64,000 bases of DNA, from assembly GCF_000789235.1 (NCBI RefSeq), contig NZ_KN525716.1:1651674-1715673 (forward strand), given 5' to 3'. This DNA is from Wocania ichthyoenteri Th78 (GTDB lineage: Bacteria > Bacteroidota > Bacteroidia > Flavobacteriales > Flavobacteriaceae). Position numbers and translations under genes: made by a program. Positions within the stretch are counted from its first letter, which is position 1. The number at the start of each line of letters is the position of its first letter. This document shows, one piece after another, positions 20,575-27,853 of this stretch. A model generated the notes under the pieces. The model worked only from the letters and a program-made list of their open reading frames with translations. It did no database searches and had not been told where the DNA came from.

Positions 20575-21165
20575 TTATGCTAAAAAGTCGCTATTTAGCA
20601 GCATAGGTATTACCAATCCTACAACAATAGCCGATATGATCATAATCCAATCACGCTTGGTAAACCTAAATATGGTTTGCACAACGTAGCTTAAAAACAG
20701 TACGATAAATACAATAATAACTTGGGCAAGTTCGATACCTAAGGCAAATTCTAGTAATAAAACAAGTTTATTATCGGTAGCACCTAATAACATTTTAAAT
20801 TCGCGTGCAAAGCCTAAACCGTGTACTAAACCAAAAAATAATGAGGTTAAAAATAGTATACCTATTTTTTCTTTTTGTGCACCTTTACCAGCTGTAAACA
20901 CATTATATAATGCCACAATTAAAATAGTAATGGGTATTAAAAACTCAACAACCTGACCATTAACACTAACCACATTATAGGCTGCTAAAACAAGTGATAG
21001 GGTGTGCCCCAATGTGAATATAGAAACGAGTAACAATACACGTTTCCAGTCTTTAAAAACATACGGAATAGTGAGCACTATTAAAAACAAAACGTGGTCG
21101 TAAGCATTAATATCGAGTACGTGATTAATGCCGTATTTTACGTTAAATAAAAAATTATCGAACAT
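20575..21165 (-). CDS. HupE/UreJ-family membrane protein
   Basis: This 196-residue integral membrane protein has about six or seven helices and the family signature histidines: GINHVLDINAYDHVLF near the N-terminus, FTLGHTLSL at about 50-58, and LVHGLGFA at about 115-122. Members are associated with nickel, cobalt or metal handling in hydrogenase and urease clusters, but no such cluster is present here, so the substrate stays open. It precedes umuC on the same strand with about 120 bases between and is probably a separate unit. Confidence 0.85.
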   Translation of the reverse strand: MFDNFLFNVKYGINHVLDINAYDHVLFLIVLTIPYVFKDWKRVLLLVSIFTLGHTLSLVLAAYNVVSVNGQVVEFLIPITILIVALYNVFTAGKGAQKEKIGILFLTSLFFGLVHGLGFAREFKMLLGATDNKLVLLLEFALGIELAQVIIVFIVLFLSYVVQTIFRFTKRDWIMIISAIVVGLVIPMLLNSDFLA

Positions 21166-21287
21166 ATTAATTAAGATTTAGGGTTATTCAAATATACAAA
21201 TAAAACCCATTGTGCTTTTTAATTTATTTGTTTAAGCTTAATATCTGCTCAAACAAACTTCAGTAAAAAAAATTTATTCTCGATACT

Positions 21288-21315
21288 AATTTCACTCATA
21301 AAGATTAGTGAAATT
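21288..21315. terminator. Hairpin downstream of the epimerase gene
   Basis: Nine-base arms AATTTCACT / AGTGAAATT flank a 10-base loop. On the minus strand it follows the epimerase stop and is followed by an A/T stretch ending in eight Ts. It could be that gene's terminator. It also resembles decayed copies of the intergenic repeats seen near 58.5 kb. Confidence 0.5.
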
Positions 21316-21336
21316 CTCTCGAATTGACAAACTTTC

Positions 21337-22299
21337 TTATTTTACAGTGGTATTGTATTTTTTTTCTAATTGAAATAGCATTTTTTTAGTAATGTCTTCA
21401 AGAGAAAAAGTATATTTCCAATTCCAACCTTCTCTTGCCTCTTCGTCGTTTATGCTTTTTGGCCAACTGTCTGCAATGGCTTGTCTATAATCTGGTGTAT
21501 AGCTTATTTCAAATTCTGGAATATGCTGTTTTATTGATGCCGCAACTTCTTTTGGCGTAAAACTTATTGCTGCTAAATTGTAGGAAGACCTTATTTTTAC
21601 AACATCATTATCTGCGCTCATAATATCTATGGTGGCTTTAATGGCATCATCCATAAACATCATAGGCAGTTTGGTGTTTTCTGTTAAAAAACAATCGTAC
21701 TTTTTATCGATAACTGCTTTATGATAAATATCTACTGCATAATCTGTTGTACCACCACCGGGTTGTGTTTTCCAACTAATAATTCCTGGATAACGTAAAC
21801 TCCTTACATCTACTCCATATTTTTGATTGTAATATTCGCACCAACGCTCCCCGACTTGTTTTGTAATACCATAAACGGTTGTAGGTTCCATGGTTGTATA
21901 TTGTGGTGTGCTTTCGGTTGGTGTTGATGGACCGAAAACTGCAATGCTGGAAGGCCAAAATATCTGTTTTATAAACTTTGCTTTTGCTAAATTTAATACA
22001 TGAAATAAAGAATTCATATTCAAATCCCAGGCTTTCATAGGGAATTTTTCTCCTGTGGCACTTAATATAGCCGCCATTAAATAAATAGTGTCTATATTAT
22101 ATTTTTCTACACACCCCTTAATACTGGCATAATCTTGAGCATCAACAATTTCAAAAAATCCGGAGTTAACAATATCTAAATTACTATAGCTTATATCGCT
22201 TGCAATAACATTTTCATCGCCATAAATGCTTCTAAGCTTAAATGTTAATTCGGAACCTATTTGTCCGCAAGCACCAATAATTAAAATTTTTGGGTTCAT
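21337..22299 (-). CDS. NAD-dependent epimerase/dehydratase of the L-threonine 3-dehydrogenase type
   Basis: This 320-residue extended short-chain dehydrogenase has the nucleotide-binding motif GACGQIGSEL (residues 9-18) and the catalytic Tyr143-x3-Lys147 (YGITK), with the upstream Ser in WPSSIAVFGP. The segment LRYPGIISWKTQPGGGTTDYAVDIY is cut here to its landmarks RYPGIIS and GGGTTDYAV, which are typical of SDR-type threonine dehydrogenases. These oxidise L-threonine to 2-amino-3-ketobutyrate. No glycine C-acetyltransferase gene is nearby, so the pathway assignment rests on sequence type alone. Confidence 0.85.
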   Translation of the reverse strand: MNPKILIIGACGQIGSELTFKLRSIYGDENVIASDISYSNLDIVNSGFFEIVDAQDYASIKGCVEKYNIDTIYLMAAILSATGEKFPMKAWDLNMNSLFHVLNLAKAKFIKQIFWPSSIAVFGPSTPTESTPQYTTMEPTTVYGITKQVGERWCEYYNQKYGVDVRSLRYPGIISWKTQPGGGTTDYAVDIYHKAVIDKKYDCFLTENTKLPMMFMDDAIKATIDIMSADNDVVKIRSSYNLAAISFTPKEVAASIKQHIPEFEISYTPDYRQAIADSWPKSINDEEAREGWNWKYTFSLEDITKKMLFQLEKKYNTTVK

Positions 22300-22422
22300 T
22301 TAAAACACTGTTTATTAAGAATAAATCAAAAATAATAAGATTTGATTGATAATAATTCATTTTAAATGTGAAAATTTTTTAATTAGACGTTTGATTATTT
22401 TACTTAAAACAAACTATTCCTA

Positions 22423-22430
22423 TATCTTTG
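22423..22430 (+). promoter_or_regulatory. -7 box upstream of the small lipoprotein gene
   Basis: TATCTTTG is an exact TAnnTTTG match, 25 bases before the ATG at 22456. Confidence 0.55.
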
Positions 22431-22455
22431 TATAGCATCCAAAACATGTAGCCGT

Positions 22456-22980
22456 ATGAACATTAAATTTTTGAGTATTATAAGTATTTTTATAATAATG
22501 ACTTCATGTAAAAAAGCTGAAGAAAATAACGCTTTAGATACTGCTACCCCTAAGAACACTAATCAACAATTATCTGAAAGCGACATATCAAAACTTAATT
22601 ATCTTGATTTTGGTTTAGATGAAAAAACAGAACGCGTTATTGAAAACTGGCAAGAATATTATCAGCTTCAAGACGTAGTAAACAATGTGAAAAAAGGTGA
22701 TTTAGGTTTTTTTAAAAATAATGAAGAAATCATTAAAACACTTTTAACAGATTTAAAAAAGAATATTCCAGCACCTGTAAATACATCTGCTACTTTAGCT
22801 AGAATACAGGTTTTAGAAACTAAAATTTATAAATTAGAAAGCCTATCGAATCTAGATACAACAACTAAAGATGAGCTTAATTCTACTATAAAAGAATTTT
22901 TAGTTTCTATCTCTAACTTAAACTTTCAAATGAATAAAAAACTGGAAAAAGACAGTCAAAATATTCAAAAACCACAATAA
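22456..22980 (+). CDS. Hypothetical lipoprotein
   Basis: The 174-residue lipoprotein has lipobox MTSC (Cys18) and a KK-acidic start to the mature protein. The remainder is Lys/Glu/Asn-rich and mostly helical (LARIQVLETKIYKLESLSNL looks like a coiled coil near residues 115-135). I do not recognise a domain. It has its own -7 box and ends 35 bases before a large palindromic terminator shared with the convergent TPR gene. Confidence 0.75.
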   Translation: MNIKFLSIISIFIIMTSCKKAEENNALDTATPKNTNQQLSESDISKLNYLDFGLDEKTERVIENWQEYYQLQDVVNNVKKGDLGFFKNNEEIIKTLLTDLKKNIPAPVNTSATLARIQVLETKIYKLESLSNLDTTTKDELNSTIKEFLVSISNLNFQMNKKLEKDSQNIQKPQ

Positions 22981-23014
22981 AACTAAAATCTAGCAATCAC
23001 AAATTCTTTCAAAT

Positions 23015-23055
23015 AAAGAAGCACAGTTTCTAAATTTAGAAACTGTGCTTCTTTT
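23015..23055. terminator. Bidirectional terminator, 20-bp perfect inverted repeat
   Basis: AAAGAAGCACAGTTTCTAAA at 23015-23034 is followed directly by its exact reverse complement at 23035-23054. The ends are A-rich on one side and T-rich on the other. It sits between convergent genes and would terminate both. Confidence 0.9.
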
Positions 23056-23069
23056 ATAATTTTTTATTC

Positions 23070-23783
23070 CTAATTTTTTGGTTGTGTAGCAGCCTGCGTT
23101 AGCGCTTGCTTTTGTCTTAATAATTCAGTTTTTGTTAACTGTATTAAATTAAAATTAGGTGCTGTTTTTAGAGTGGCATCTAAAATATCTACTGCCTTAT
23201 CAATATTTGCATTTTTATCTTGGTTATAGACAACTAAAGCGTTTAAATACATAAAAGCAGCTTTTAAAGACACTTGATAAGGTTGCTGTGTTTCGTAAAA
23301 CGCTTTTGTCATATCATCTTTAGCATTAGCAATGCCATAAGTAATATGTTTAGAAGCTTCTGTAAATTTTTGAGTTTGCAAGCTTAATTCTGCTAACTCA
23401 TAAGCAATAAGTGCATTTGGATTTCTTTTAAATAATTCCTCAAAATGACCAATAGCTAATGCTGGTCTTTTAACCGATTTTAAAGACAATGCTTTAACCT
23501 CAACTGCAATATCGGAATCTCCAACATTTTTTTCAACACCAATAGTATTCAATGCCTGTATATACTTGCCTTCACTCATATAAACATAAGCTAAAGTGTC
23601 TTTCCTTGCCACAGATGGCGACAACACATTTAAATGTGTCATAGCGCTAATCATACCTTGCATATCGCCTTGAGCCCTCATTTGTTTATAATAAGCCTCA
23701 TAATGTTTTATTAAATCTGGGTTGCTTTGTGCATTCATTTGAAAACAACCAACTAATAAAACCAACATTAAAAATCGTTTCAT
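23070..23783 (-). CDS. Secreted TPR-like hypothetical protein
   Basis: The product is a 237-residue exported protein. The start at 23783 gives a clean signal peptide (MKRFLMLVLLVGCFQMNAQS); an upstream in-frame ATG adds 14 residues with no benefit. The mature part is all-helical with tetratricopeptide-like pairs (YVYMSEGKYIQALNTIG, AIGHFEELFKRNPNALIAYE, VDILDATLKTAPNFNL). No catalytic motif is seen. It is probably a periplasmic scaffold protein of unknown role. Confidence 0.8.
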   Translation of the reverse strand: MKRFLMLVLLVGCFQMNAQSNPDLIKHYEAYYKQMRAQGDMQGMISAMTHLNVLSPSVARKDTLAYVYMSEGKYIQALNTIGVEKNVGDSDIAVEVKALSLKSVKRPALAIGHFEELFKRNPNALIAYELAELSLQTQKFTEASKHITYGIANAKDDMTKAFYETQQPYQVSLKAAFMYLNALVVYNQDKNANIDKAVDILDATLKTAPNFNLIQLTKTELLRQKQALTQAATQPKN

Positions 23784-23960
23784 CTTTGTTTTTTTAAATT
23801 TTGCTAAAACTATAAAAATTAACACTTAATACCTTAAAAGAATGCAAATTATTTTAATAATTATACGATGCTGGATTTAAATCTACTTATAAGTAGTTCT
23901 TCTCCTTTAGGAAAACTCAAAAAAATTAAGTACATTTAAGATTACTAAATTTTATTTATT

Positions 23961-24428
23961 ATGGGAATTAAAAGTTTTCAAGGCGCAAGAAGGCAACAAG
24001 CTAATACAACAGACACGACACCATTAAAGGTTAGTGATTATATGACAACGAATTTGATTACGTTTACCCCAGACCAAACGATTGAAAGTGTGATGCAATC
24101 GTTAATTAAAAACAGGATTTCTGGTGGACCTGTAGTTAATGACAAAAATGAATTGATTGGTATTATTTCTGAAGGTGATTGTATTAAGCAAATTAGTGAA
24201 AGTCGATACTACAACATGCCAATGCAAGATAAAACCATTGAAAAACATATGGCTTTAAATGTTGAAACTATAGATGGAAATATGAATATTTTTGATGCTG
24301 CCAATAAGTTTTTACAAGCAAAAAGACGTCGTTTTCCTATTGTTGAAAATGGTAAACTAGTTGGTCAAATAAGTCAGAAAGATGTACTTAAAGCTGCTAT
24401 GGCTTTAAAAGGGCAAAATTGGAAATAA
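23961..24428 (+). CDS. CBS-domain pair protein
   Basis: This 155-residue soluble protein is made of two CBS motifs (about 25-85, VSDYMTTNLITFTPDQTIES and GIISEGDCIK; about 92-150, VETIDGNMNIFDAANKFL and QISQKDVLKA). Such pairs bind adenine nucleotides and act as energy or ligand sensors. The partner is not evident. It ends 2 bases from the convergent GIDE-like gene, with no separate terminator. Confidence 0.9.
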   Translation: MGIKSFQGARRQQANTTDTTPLKVSDYMTTNLITFTPDQTIESVMQSLIKNRISGGPVVNDKNELIGIISEGDCIKQISESRYYNMPMQDKTIEKHMALNVETIDGNMNIFDAANKFLQAKRRRFPIVENGKLVGQISQKDVLKAAMALKGQNWK

Positions 24429-24430
24429 AC

Positions 24431-25111
24431 TTATCTGCTATTATTTAAATGATTAGATGCTTTTGGGTGATCAGTAATAATCAGTTTTTGCTTATCATTA
24501 CTTTCTAAAGCTACAATTTTAGAATAGGAATATTCTGGAATTGGCTCGCTCAACGTTTTACATTTTACAATTCCGGCTACCGTAACCTTTTCTCCAACTT
24601 CAATAATACCTTCTTTATAACGTAATTGTTTATTAAAGCCAAAAAAGTTAGTACTATCTATATTATATGCTTTAAGTAAAGCTTCAAATTCTGGTGTTGG
24701 GTCGCTAAAAGTACCAGATGATACTTTTTTATCAATCACTAAATGACTTATAAAATTTTTAGGGTTTACACTTGGTTTTATAATTGCATAGCTTCCGTTT
24801 TGTTCAATAAAAAAATCTTGTATTCGTAGCTCGTTTACTATGGTTTTCCAATGCGAACTCTTGCCGCTACTTACCCTTTTTTCAATTTTAATAGTATAAA
24901 AAATACATTTTCTTTTACTTAAAGGCGCAATTAAAGGCTCTTTAACATGTAGGGCTTTCCCATAAACTTTAATAAACTCATTTGTTTTTAAACTCGCTAT
25001 GGCTTTTTGTCTCGTTTTAGAAAGTTTTCTTAATATAATTTGTTTGGGATTAAAATAATACACACAAAAAGCAATAATTACAACAACTATAATAATTATA
25101 ATAGAGAGCAT
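24431..25111 (-). CDS. Membrane-anchored GIDE/BAM-domain-like protein
   Basis: The 226-residue protein has one N-terminal transmembrane helix (about 2-20, nearly all Ile/Val) and then a beta-rich cytoplasmic or periplasmic domain. The domain order (VYGKALHVKEPLIAPLSKRKC, then KRVSSGKSSHWKT, FFIEQNGSYAIIKP, EGIIEVGEKVTVAGIVK) resembles the GIDE/BAM domain, which in eukaryotes sits beside the RING finger of the MAPL/MUL1 ubiquitin ligase. No RING or zinc site is present in this protein. It is last in a run with a zinc-ribbon gene and a GNAT gene. Function in bacteria is unknown, and the domain call is from memory of the pattern. Confidence 0.6.
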   Translation of the reverse strand: MLSIIIIIVVVIIAFCVYYFNPKQIILRKLSKTRQKAIASLKTNEFIKVYGKALHVKEPLIAPLSKRKCIFYTIKIEKRVSSGKSSHWKTIVNELRIQDFFIEQNGSYAIIKPSVNPKNFISHLVIDKKVSSGTFSDPTPEFEALLKAYNIDSTNFFGFNKQLRYKEGIIEVGEKVTVAGIVKCKTLSEPIPEYSYSKIVALESNDKQKLIITDHPKASNHLNNSR

Positions 25112-25182
25112 AGGTTAAATAAAAGGTTCGTTAAAAGTTAGTTTACACTTAATTAGTAATACTTTTTTAAAAAAGTTACAGT

Positions 25183-25533
25183 TTAATTCTCTCTTTTCAC
25201 CAAAGCATAATAATCACCTTCAAGAGGTAAATAGCCTTGGTTGTAAACAAAATAATAAATAGTACCTGCTTTTGTAGTATATATACTTGTAAAGTAATTA
25301 AAATCAAATCCTTTTTCAATAAGTTTTGCTCGCGAGGCCTTTGTTTTTTGATCTGGATTTAGGGCTTCTAAAATTCTATAATTTTTACGAAGCCTATTAT
25401 TGGTGTTTCTAATTAAGTTTTTGTGGTCTTTGTTAATATTGTTGTTATAGGCATTTCTACATCCATCACTACAGAATTTTTTATCGATTCTGCCAATAAT
25501 TTTATCACCACATTCTGGACATTTCTTTTCCAT
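25183..25533 (-). CDS. Small zinc-ribbon protein
   Basis: A 116-residue protein opens with a four-cysteine treble-clef/zinc-ribbon (CPECGDKIIGRIDKKFCSDGC, landmarks Cys5, Cys8, Cys21, Cys25), of the kind annotated DUF2116-like. A basic Asn/Lys-rich helix and a short C-terminal beta domain (YFVYNQGYLPLEGDYYALV) follow. It starts 2 bases after the GNAT stop, so it is translationally close-coupled. The partner or nucleic acid it binds is unknown. Confidence 0.75.
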   Translation of the reverse strand: MEKKCPECGDKIIGRIDKKFCSDGCRNAYNNNINKDHKNLIRNTNNRLRKNYRILEALNPDQKTKASRAKLIEKGFDFNYFTSIYTTKAGTIYYFVYNQGYLPLEGDYYALVKREN

Positions 25534-25535
25534 AA

Positions 25536-26066
25536 TTATTCGTTTTGAATTTTATACCAACGCAAGTTTAATTGCTCTTGTTCAAAATAAAAATCTTCAA
25601 TATAATGCAATCCAATTTTTAAAAGTGCATGGTGCGACGCTTGATTTCCTATTTCAGTTGTAGCATATAATTCTGGTAATTTTAAAACATTAAAAGCATA
25701 ATTAACTGCTGCTTTTCCAGATTCGGTTGCATAACCTTTTCTCCAATATTTTGGTATAAGTCTGTAACCAACATCGTAATATTTAGTAAAGCCATTCATA
25801 TTATATTCTGTATTTAATCGTACTCCAGACCAGCCAATAAAATTGCCTGAAGACTTTTCAATAGCAGCAAACCTGCCAATACCGCGTTCTTTATATTGAT
25901 TGAAAACACTATCGAGTATTTTTTGAGATTCTTCAATAGTTTTAACTGGTTTGTTTCCTAAATATTTATGAACTTCAGGATTAGAATCTAACTCAAACAT
26001 ACCATCTAAATCAGTTTGTCTTAATTCTCTTAAAATTAATCTTTCGGTTTCAATGTTGAATTTCAT
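25536..26066 (-). CDS. GNAT-family N-acetyltransferase (RimJ/RimL-like)
   Basis: The product is a 176-residue acetyltransferase. The start at 26066 (MKFNIETERLILREL) matches the family N-terminus. An in-frame ATG at 26150 would take coding into the inserted mobile element and is rejected. Motifs are ETERLILREL, GYRLIPKYWRKGYATE (acetyl-CoA loop) and HHALLKIG. The mobile element begins 36 bases upstream of the start and may have displaced the original promoter. Confidence 0.88.
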   Translation of the reverse strand: MKFNIETERLILRELRQTDLDGMFELDSNPEVHKYLGNKPVKTIEESQKILDSVFNQYKERGIGRFAAIEKSSGNFIGWSGVRLNTEYNMNGFTKYYDVGYRLIPKYWRKGYATESGKAAVNYAFNVLKLPELYATTEIGNQASHHALLKIGLHYIEDFYFEQEQLNLRWYKIQNE

Positions 26067-26094
26067 TTTTAATTGGATCTTGTTATATAGATGC

Positions 26095-26102
26095 CAATAT
26101 AA
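26095..26102. repeat. Target-site duplication, left copy
   Basis: CAATATAA here is repeated exactly at 29020-29027, outside the other end of the mobile element. Eight bases is the size expected for IS1595-family insertion. Confidence 0.85.
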
Positions 26103-26126
26103 GGGATTTATATACCTGTTTACACC
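26103..26126 (+). repeat. Left terminal inverted repeat
   Basis: The 24 bases start GGGATTTATATA and end CTGTTTACACC. They pair with 28996-29019 at 19 of 24 positions. The inner nine bases GTTTACACC are identical and recur in the internal promoter dyad. Confidence 0.88.
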
Positions 26127-26127
26127 G

Positions 26128-26146
26128 TTTTCGGGCTTTCCGAAAA
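26128..26146. other. Hairpin just inside the left end
   Basis: Seven-base arms TTTTCGG / CCGAAAA with a GCTTT loop lie 1 base inside the terminal repeat. It may limit read-through into or out of the element, as subterminal hairpins do in other insertion sequences; this role is inference. Confidence 0.4.
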
Positions 26147-26224
26147 TCAATTCAATTTACGGAATTATTTTATTTTGGAAAGGAGGAGGTGTTTTAGATG
26201 AGTAATTTAGAACTTATTTTAACC

Positions 26225-26827
26225 CTAATTTATACTATCCAATTTTGTTGCGGTGTCAGTTTGGCTATTGTGCATGTCTTTTGTTCCAGCTTCAGCATCA
26301 GGAGAATTGGTTTGTTCATGTTGTTGACTTTCATTCCTGTATTCGGGTACTATTTCGTTTGGCTGTGGCTTAAAGTAATTGGGGAATACAATAGGAATAA
26401 CTATTGATAACAGGGCTATAAAAAGAGATGCAAAAGCTAAATAGGTAGCGTTCATTGAAGACCTTCTTGTTCTTTTAACAATATATCTATTTAGCGCATC
26501 GCCTTTTATGTATGATTTGGATGCATTATACTGTTTATAATCCCTATACGTTATTTTATTCAAGTAATAATTTGAATTGCTTGCTGTATTCAAACCTAAA
26601 ATTTTTGGCTCTACTTTATTATTATAAAAATTTGAATAGAACCATATCACAAAGTTAATTTCAAAATCTTCGTTGCTAATATCTATTTTTAACTTCTCCA
26701 CAACTTCATCAAAAGAAATGCCCTTCTCATTAGAATTATAGCCCATTTCGAGTGTTTTCATATAAACACTATTCTCGATGTCCTTTTGAGTTAGCTTTTC
26801 AATTAACTTTTTAAAACTAATTTTCAT
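26225..26827 (-). CDS. Hypothetical membrane-anchored cargo protein
   Basis: A 200-residue protein is encoded divergently from the transposase inside the element. Residues 1-115 are charged and helical (FKKLIEKLTQKDIENSVYMK, FDEVVEKLKIDI) with a possible small winged-helix character. One strong transmembrane helix lies at about 127-150 (YLAFASLFIALLSIVIPIVF), and the last 50 residues are a hydrophilic Gln/Glu/Thr tail. I recognise no family. The basic stretch VKRTRRSS before the helix predicts a cytoplasmic N-terminus. It shares its upstream control region with the transposase. Confidence 0.7.
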   Translation of the reverse strand: MKISFKKLIEKLTQKDIENSVYMKTLEMGYNSNEKGISFDEVVEKLKIDISNEDFEINFVIWFYSNFYNNKVEPKILGLNTASNSNYYLNKITYRDYKQYNASKSYIKGDALNRYIVKRTRRSSMNATYLAFASLFIALLSIVIPIVFPNYFKPQPNEIVPEYRNESQQHEQTNSPDAEAGTKDMHNSQTDTATKLDSIN

Positions 26828-26860
26828 AACGATTCAAAATAATTAAAATATTAGTTCTTT

Positions 26861-26890
26861 TTTACACCAAATATTTGTTTATTGTGTAAA
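26861..26890. promoter_or_regulatory. TTTACAC/GTGTAAA dyad over the transposase promoter
   Basis: Arms TTTACAC (26861-26867) and GTGTAAA (26884-26890) are separated by 16 bases, in the divergent promoter region. The same TTTACACC core forms the inner end of both terminal repeats, so the transposase or another element protein may bind here and repress its own transcription. The right arm falls between a TTTG (26874-26877) and the -7 box. Confidence 0.55.
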
Positions 26891-26897
26891 TAACTAC

Positions 26898-26905
26898 TAT
26901 ATTTG
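26898..26905 (+). promoter_or_regulatory. -7 box of the transposase promoter
   Basis: TATATTTG matches TAnnTTTG exactly, 21 bases before the transposase ATG. A TTTG at 26874-26877 is 20 bases upstream and can serve as the -33 element. Confidence 0.7.
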
Positions 26906-26926
26906 AATATCTAAATAACCAATCAG

Positions 26927-27853
26927 ATGTTCAATAAAGAAGTAAAATCAATAATAGACTTAATACAAGCGTTCCCAACAGAACAAGCTTGTATAGACCA
27001 TTTAGAGTTATTGCGTTGGAACGGAAACGTTGTAAGTCCTTTTGATGCTACTTCTAAAGTATATAACTGTAAAGGAAACAAATATAAATGTAAAAATACA
27101 GGAAAATACTTCAATGTTAAGACCAATACCATTTTTGATAATACTAAAATGGAATTACAAAAGTGGTTTATGGCTATTTGGTTGGTTACTTCACATAAAA
27201 AAGGCATTTCATCTTTACAATTAGGTCGTGATTTAGGGATTACTCAAAAATCAGCGTGGTTTATGCTACAACGTATTAGAAACTGTTTTGGATTGAATGA
27301 AGATAACAACGATAAGTTACAAGGAGAAGTTGAAATTGACGAAACTTATGTAGGTGGTAAAAACGGAAACAGAAGCACAAAGATTAGAGCTGACAAATCA
27401 GAAGCAACAAAAGAACATTACAAAAAATCGGCCGTTTTAGGGATGGTTGAACGTGGTGGCGATGTTAGAGCAATGCATGTTGTAGATGCTACGGAATTAT
27501 CTTTAATACCGCCAATAGTAAACAACATATCGTATGATGCTACTATTTATTCAGATGAATTAAAGGCTTACAATAAATTAGAGCGTGTTTACGACCATAA
27601 AACAGTAAAACATGGTAGAGGTGAATACGTGAGAGGTAGAGTATCTACAAACTCAATAGAGAGTTTTTGGGCGTTGTTAAAGCGTGGTATTTATGGTATT
27701 TATCATTTCACATCTAAAAAACATTTACAGTTTTATGTTGATGAATTTGTATTTAGATACAATACTAGAAAATCTTCTGAAAGTGATAGATTTAATTTAC
27801 TTTTGTGTAATATAGAGAATAGAATAACTTATAAAGAATTGATTAGTGAGTAA
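26927..27853 (+). CDS. IS1595-family transposase (ISXO2-like DDE domain)
   Basis: This 308-residue transposase has an N-terminal zinc-ribbon-like region (about 15-75, landmarks Cys18, Cys44, Cys50, and KYFNVKTNTIFDNTKM). A helix-turn-helix segment follows (about 95-115, ISSLQLGRDLGITQKSAWFM). The catalytic core has Asp138 (EIDETYVGGKNGN), Asp210 (IYSDELKAY) and Glu245 (STNSIESFWALLKRG). The order and the motif VGGKNGN are typical of the IS1595/ISXO2 group. The reading frame is intact. Its stop overlaps the KilA-N start by 8 bases. Confidence 0.95.
   Translation: MFNKEVKSIIDLIQAFPTEQACIDHLELLRWNGNVVSPFDATSKVYNCKGNKYKCKNTGKYFNVKTNTIFDNTKMELQKWFMAIWLVTSHKKGISSLQLGRDLGITQKSAWFMLQRIRNCFGLNEDNNDKLQGEVEIDETYVGGKNGNRSTKIRADKSEATKEHYKKSAVLGMVERGGDVRAMHVVDATELSLIPPIVNNISYDATIYSDELKAYNKLERVYDHKTVKHGRGEYVRGRVSTNSIESFWALLKRGIYGIYHFTSKKHLQFYVDEFVFRYNTRKSSESDRFNLLLCNIENRITYKELISE

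Noticed and set aside
26066-26150. Upstream in-frame extension of the GNAT gene
   Set aside because: It would place the start inside the mobile element; the ATG at 26066 matches the family N-terminus.
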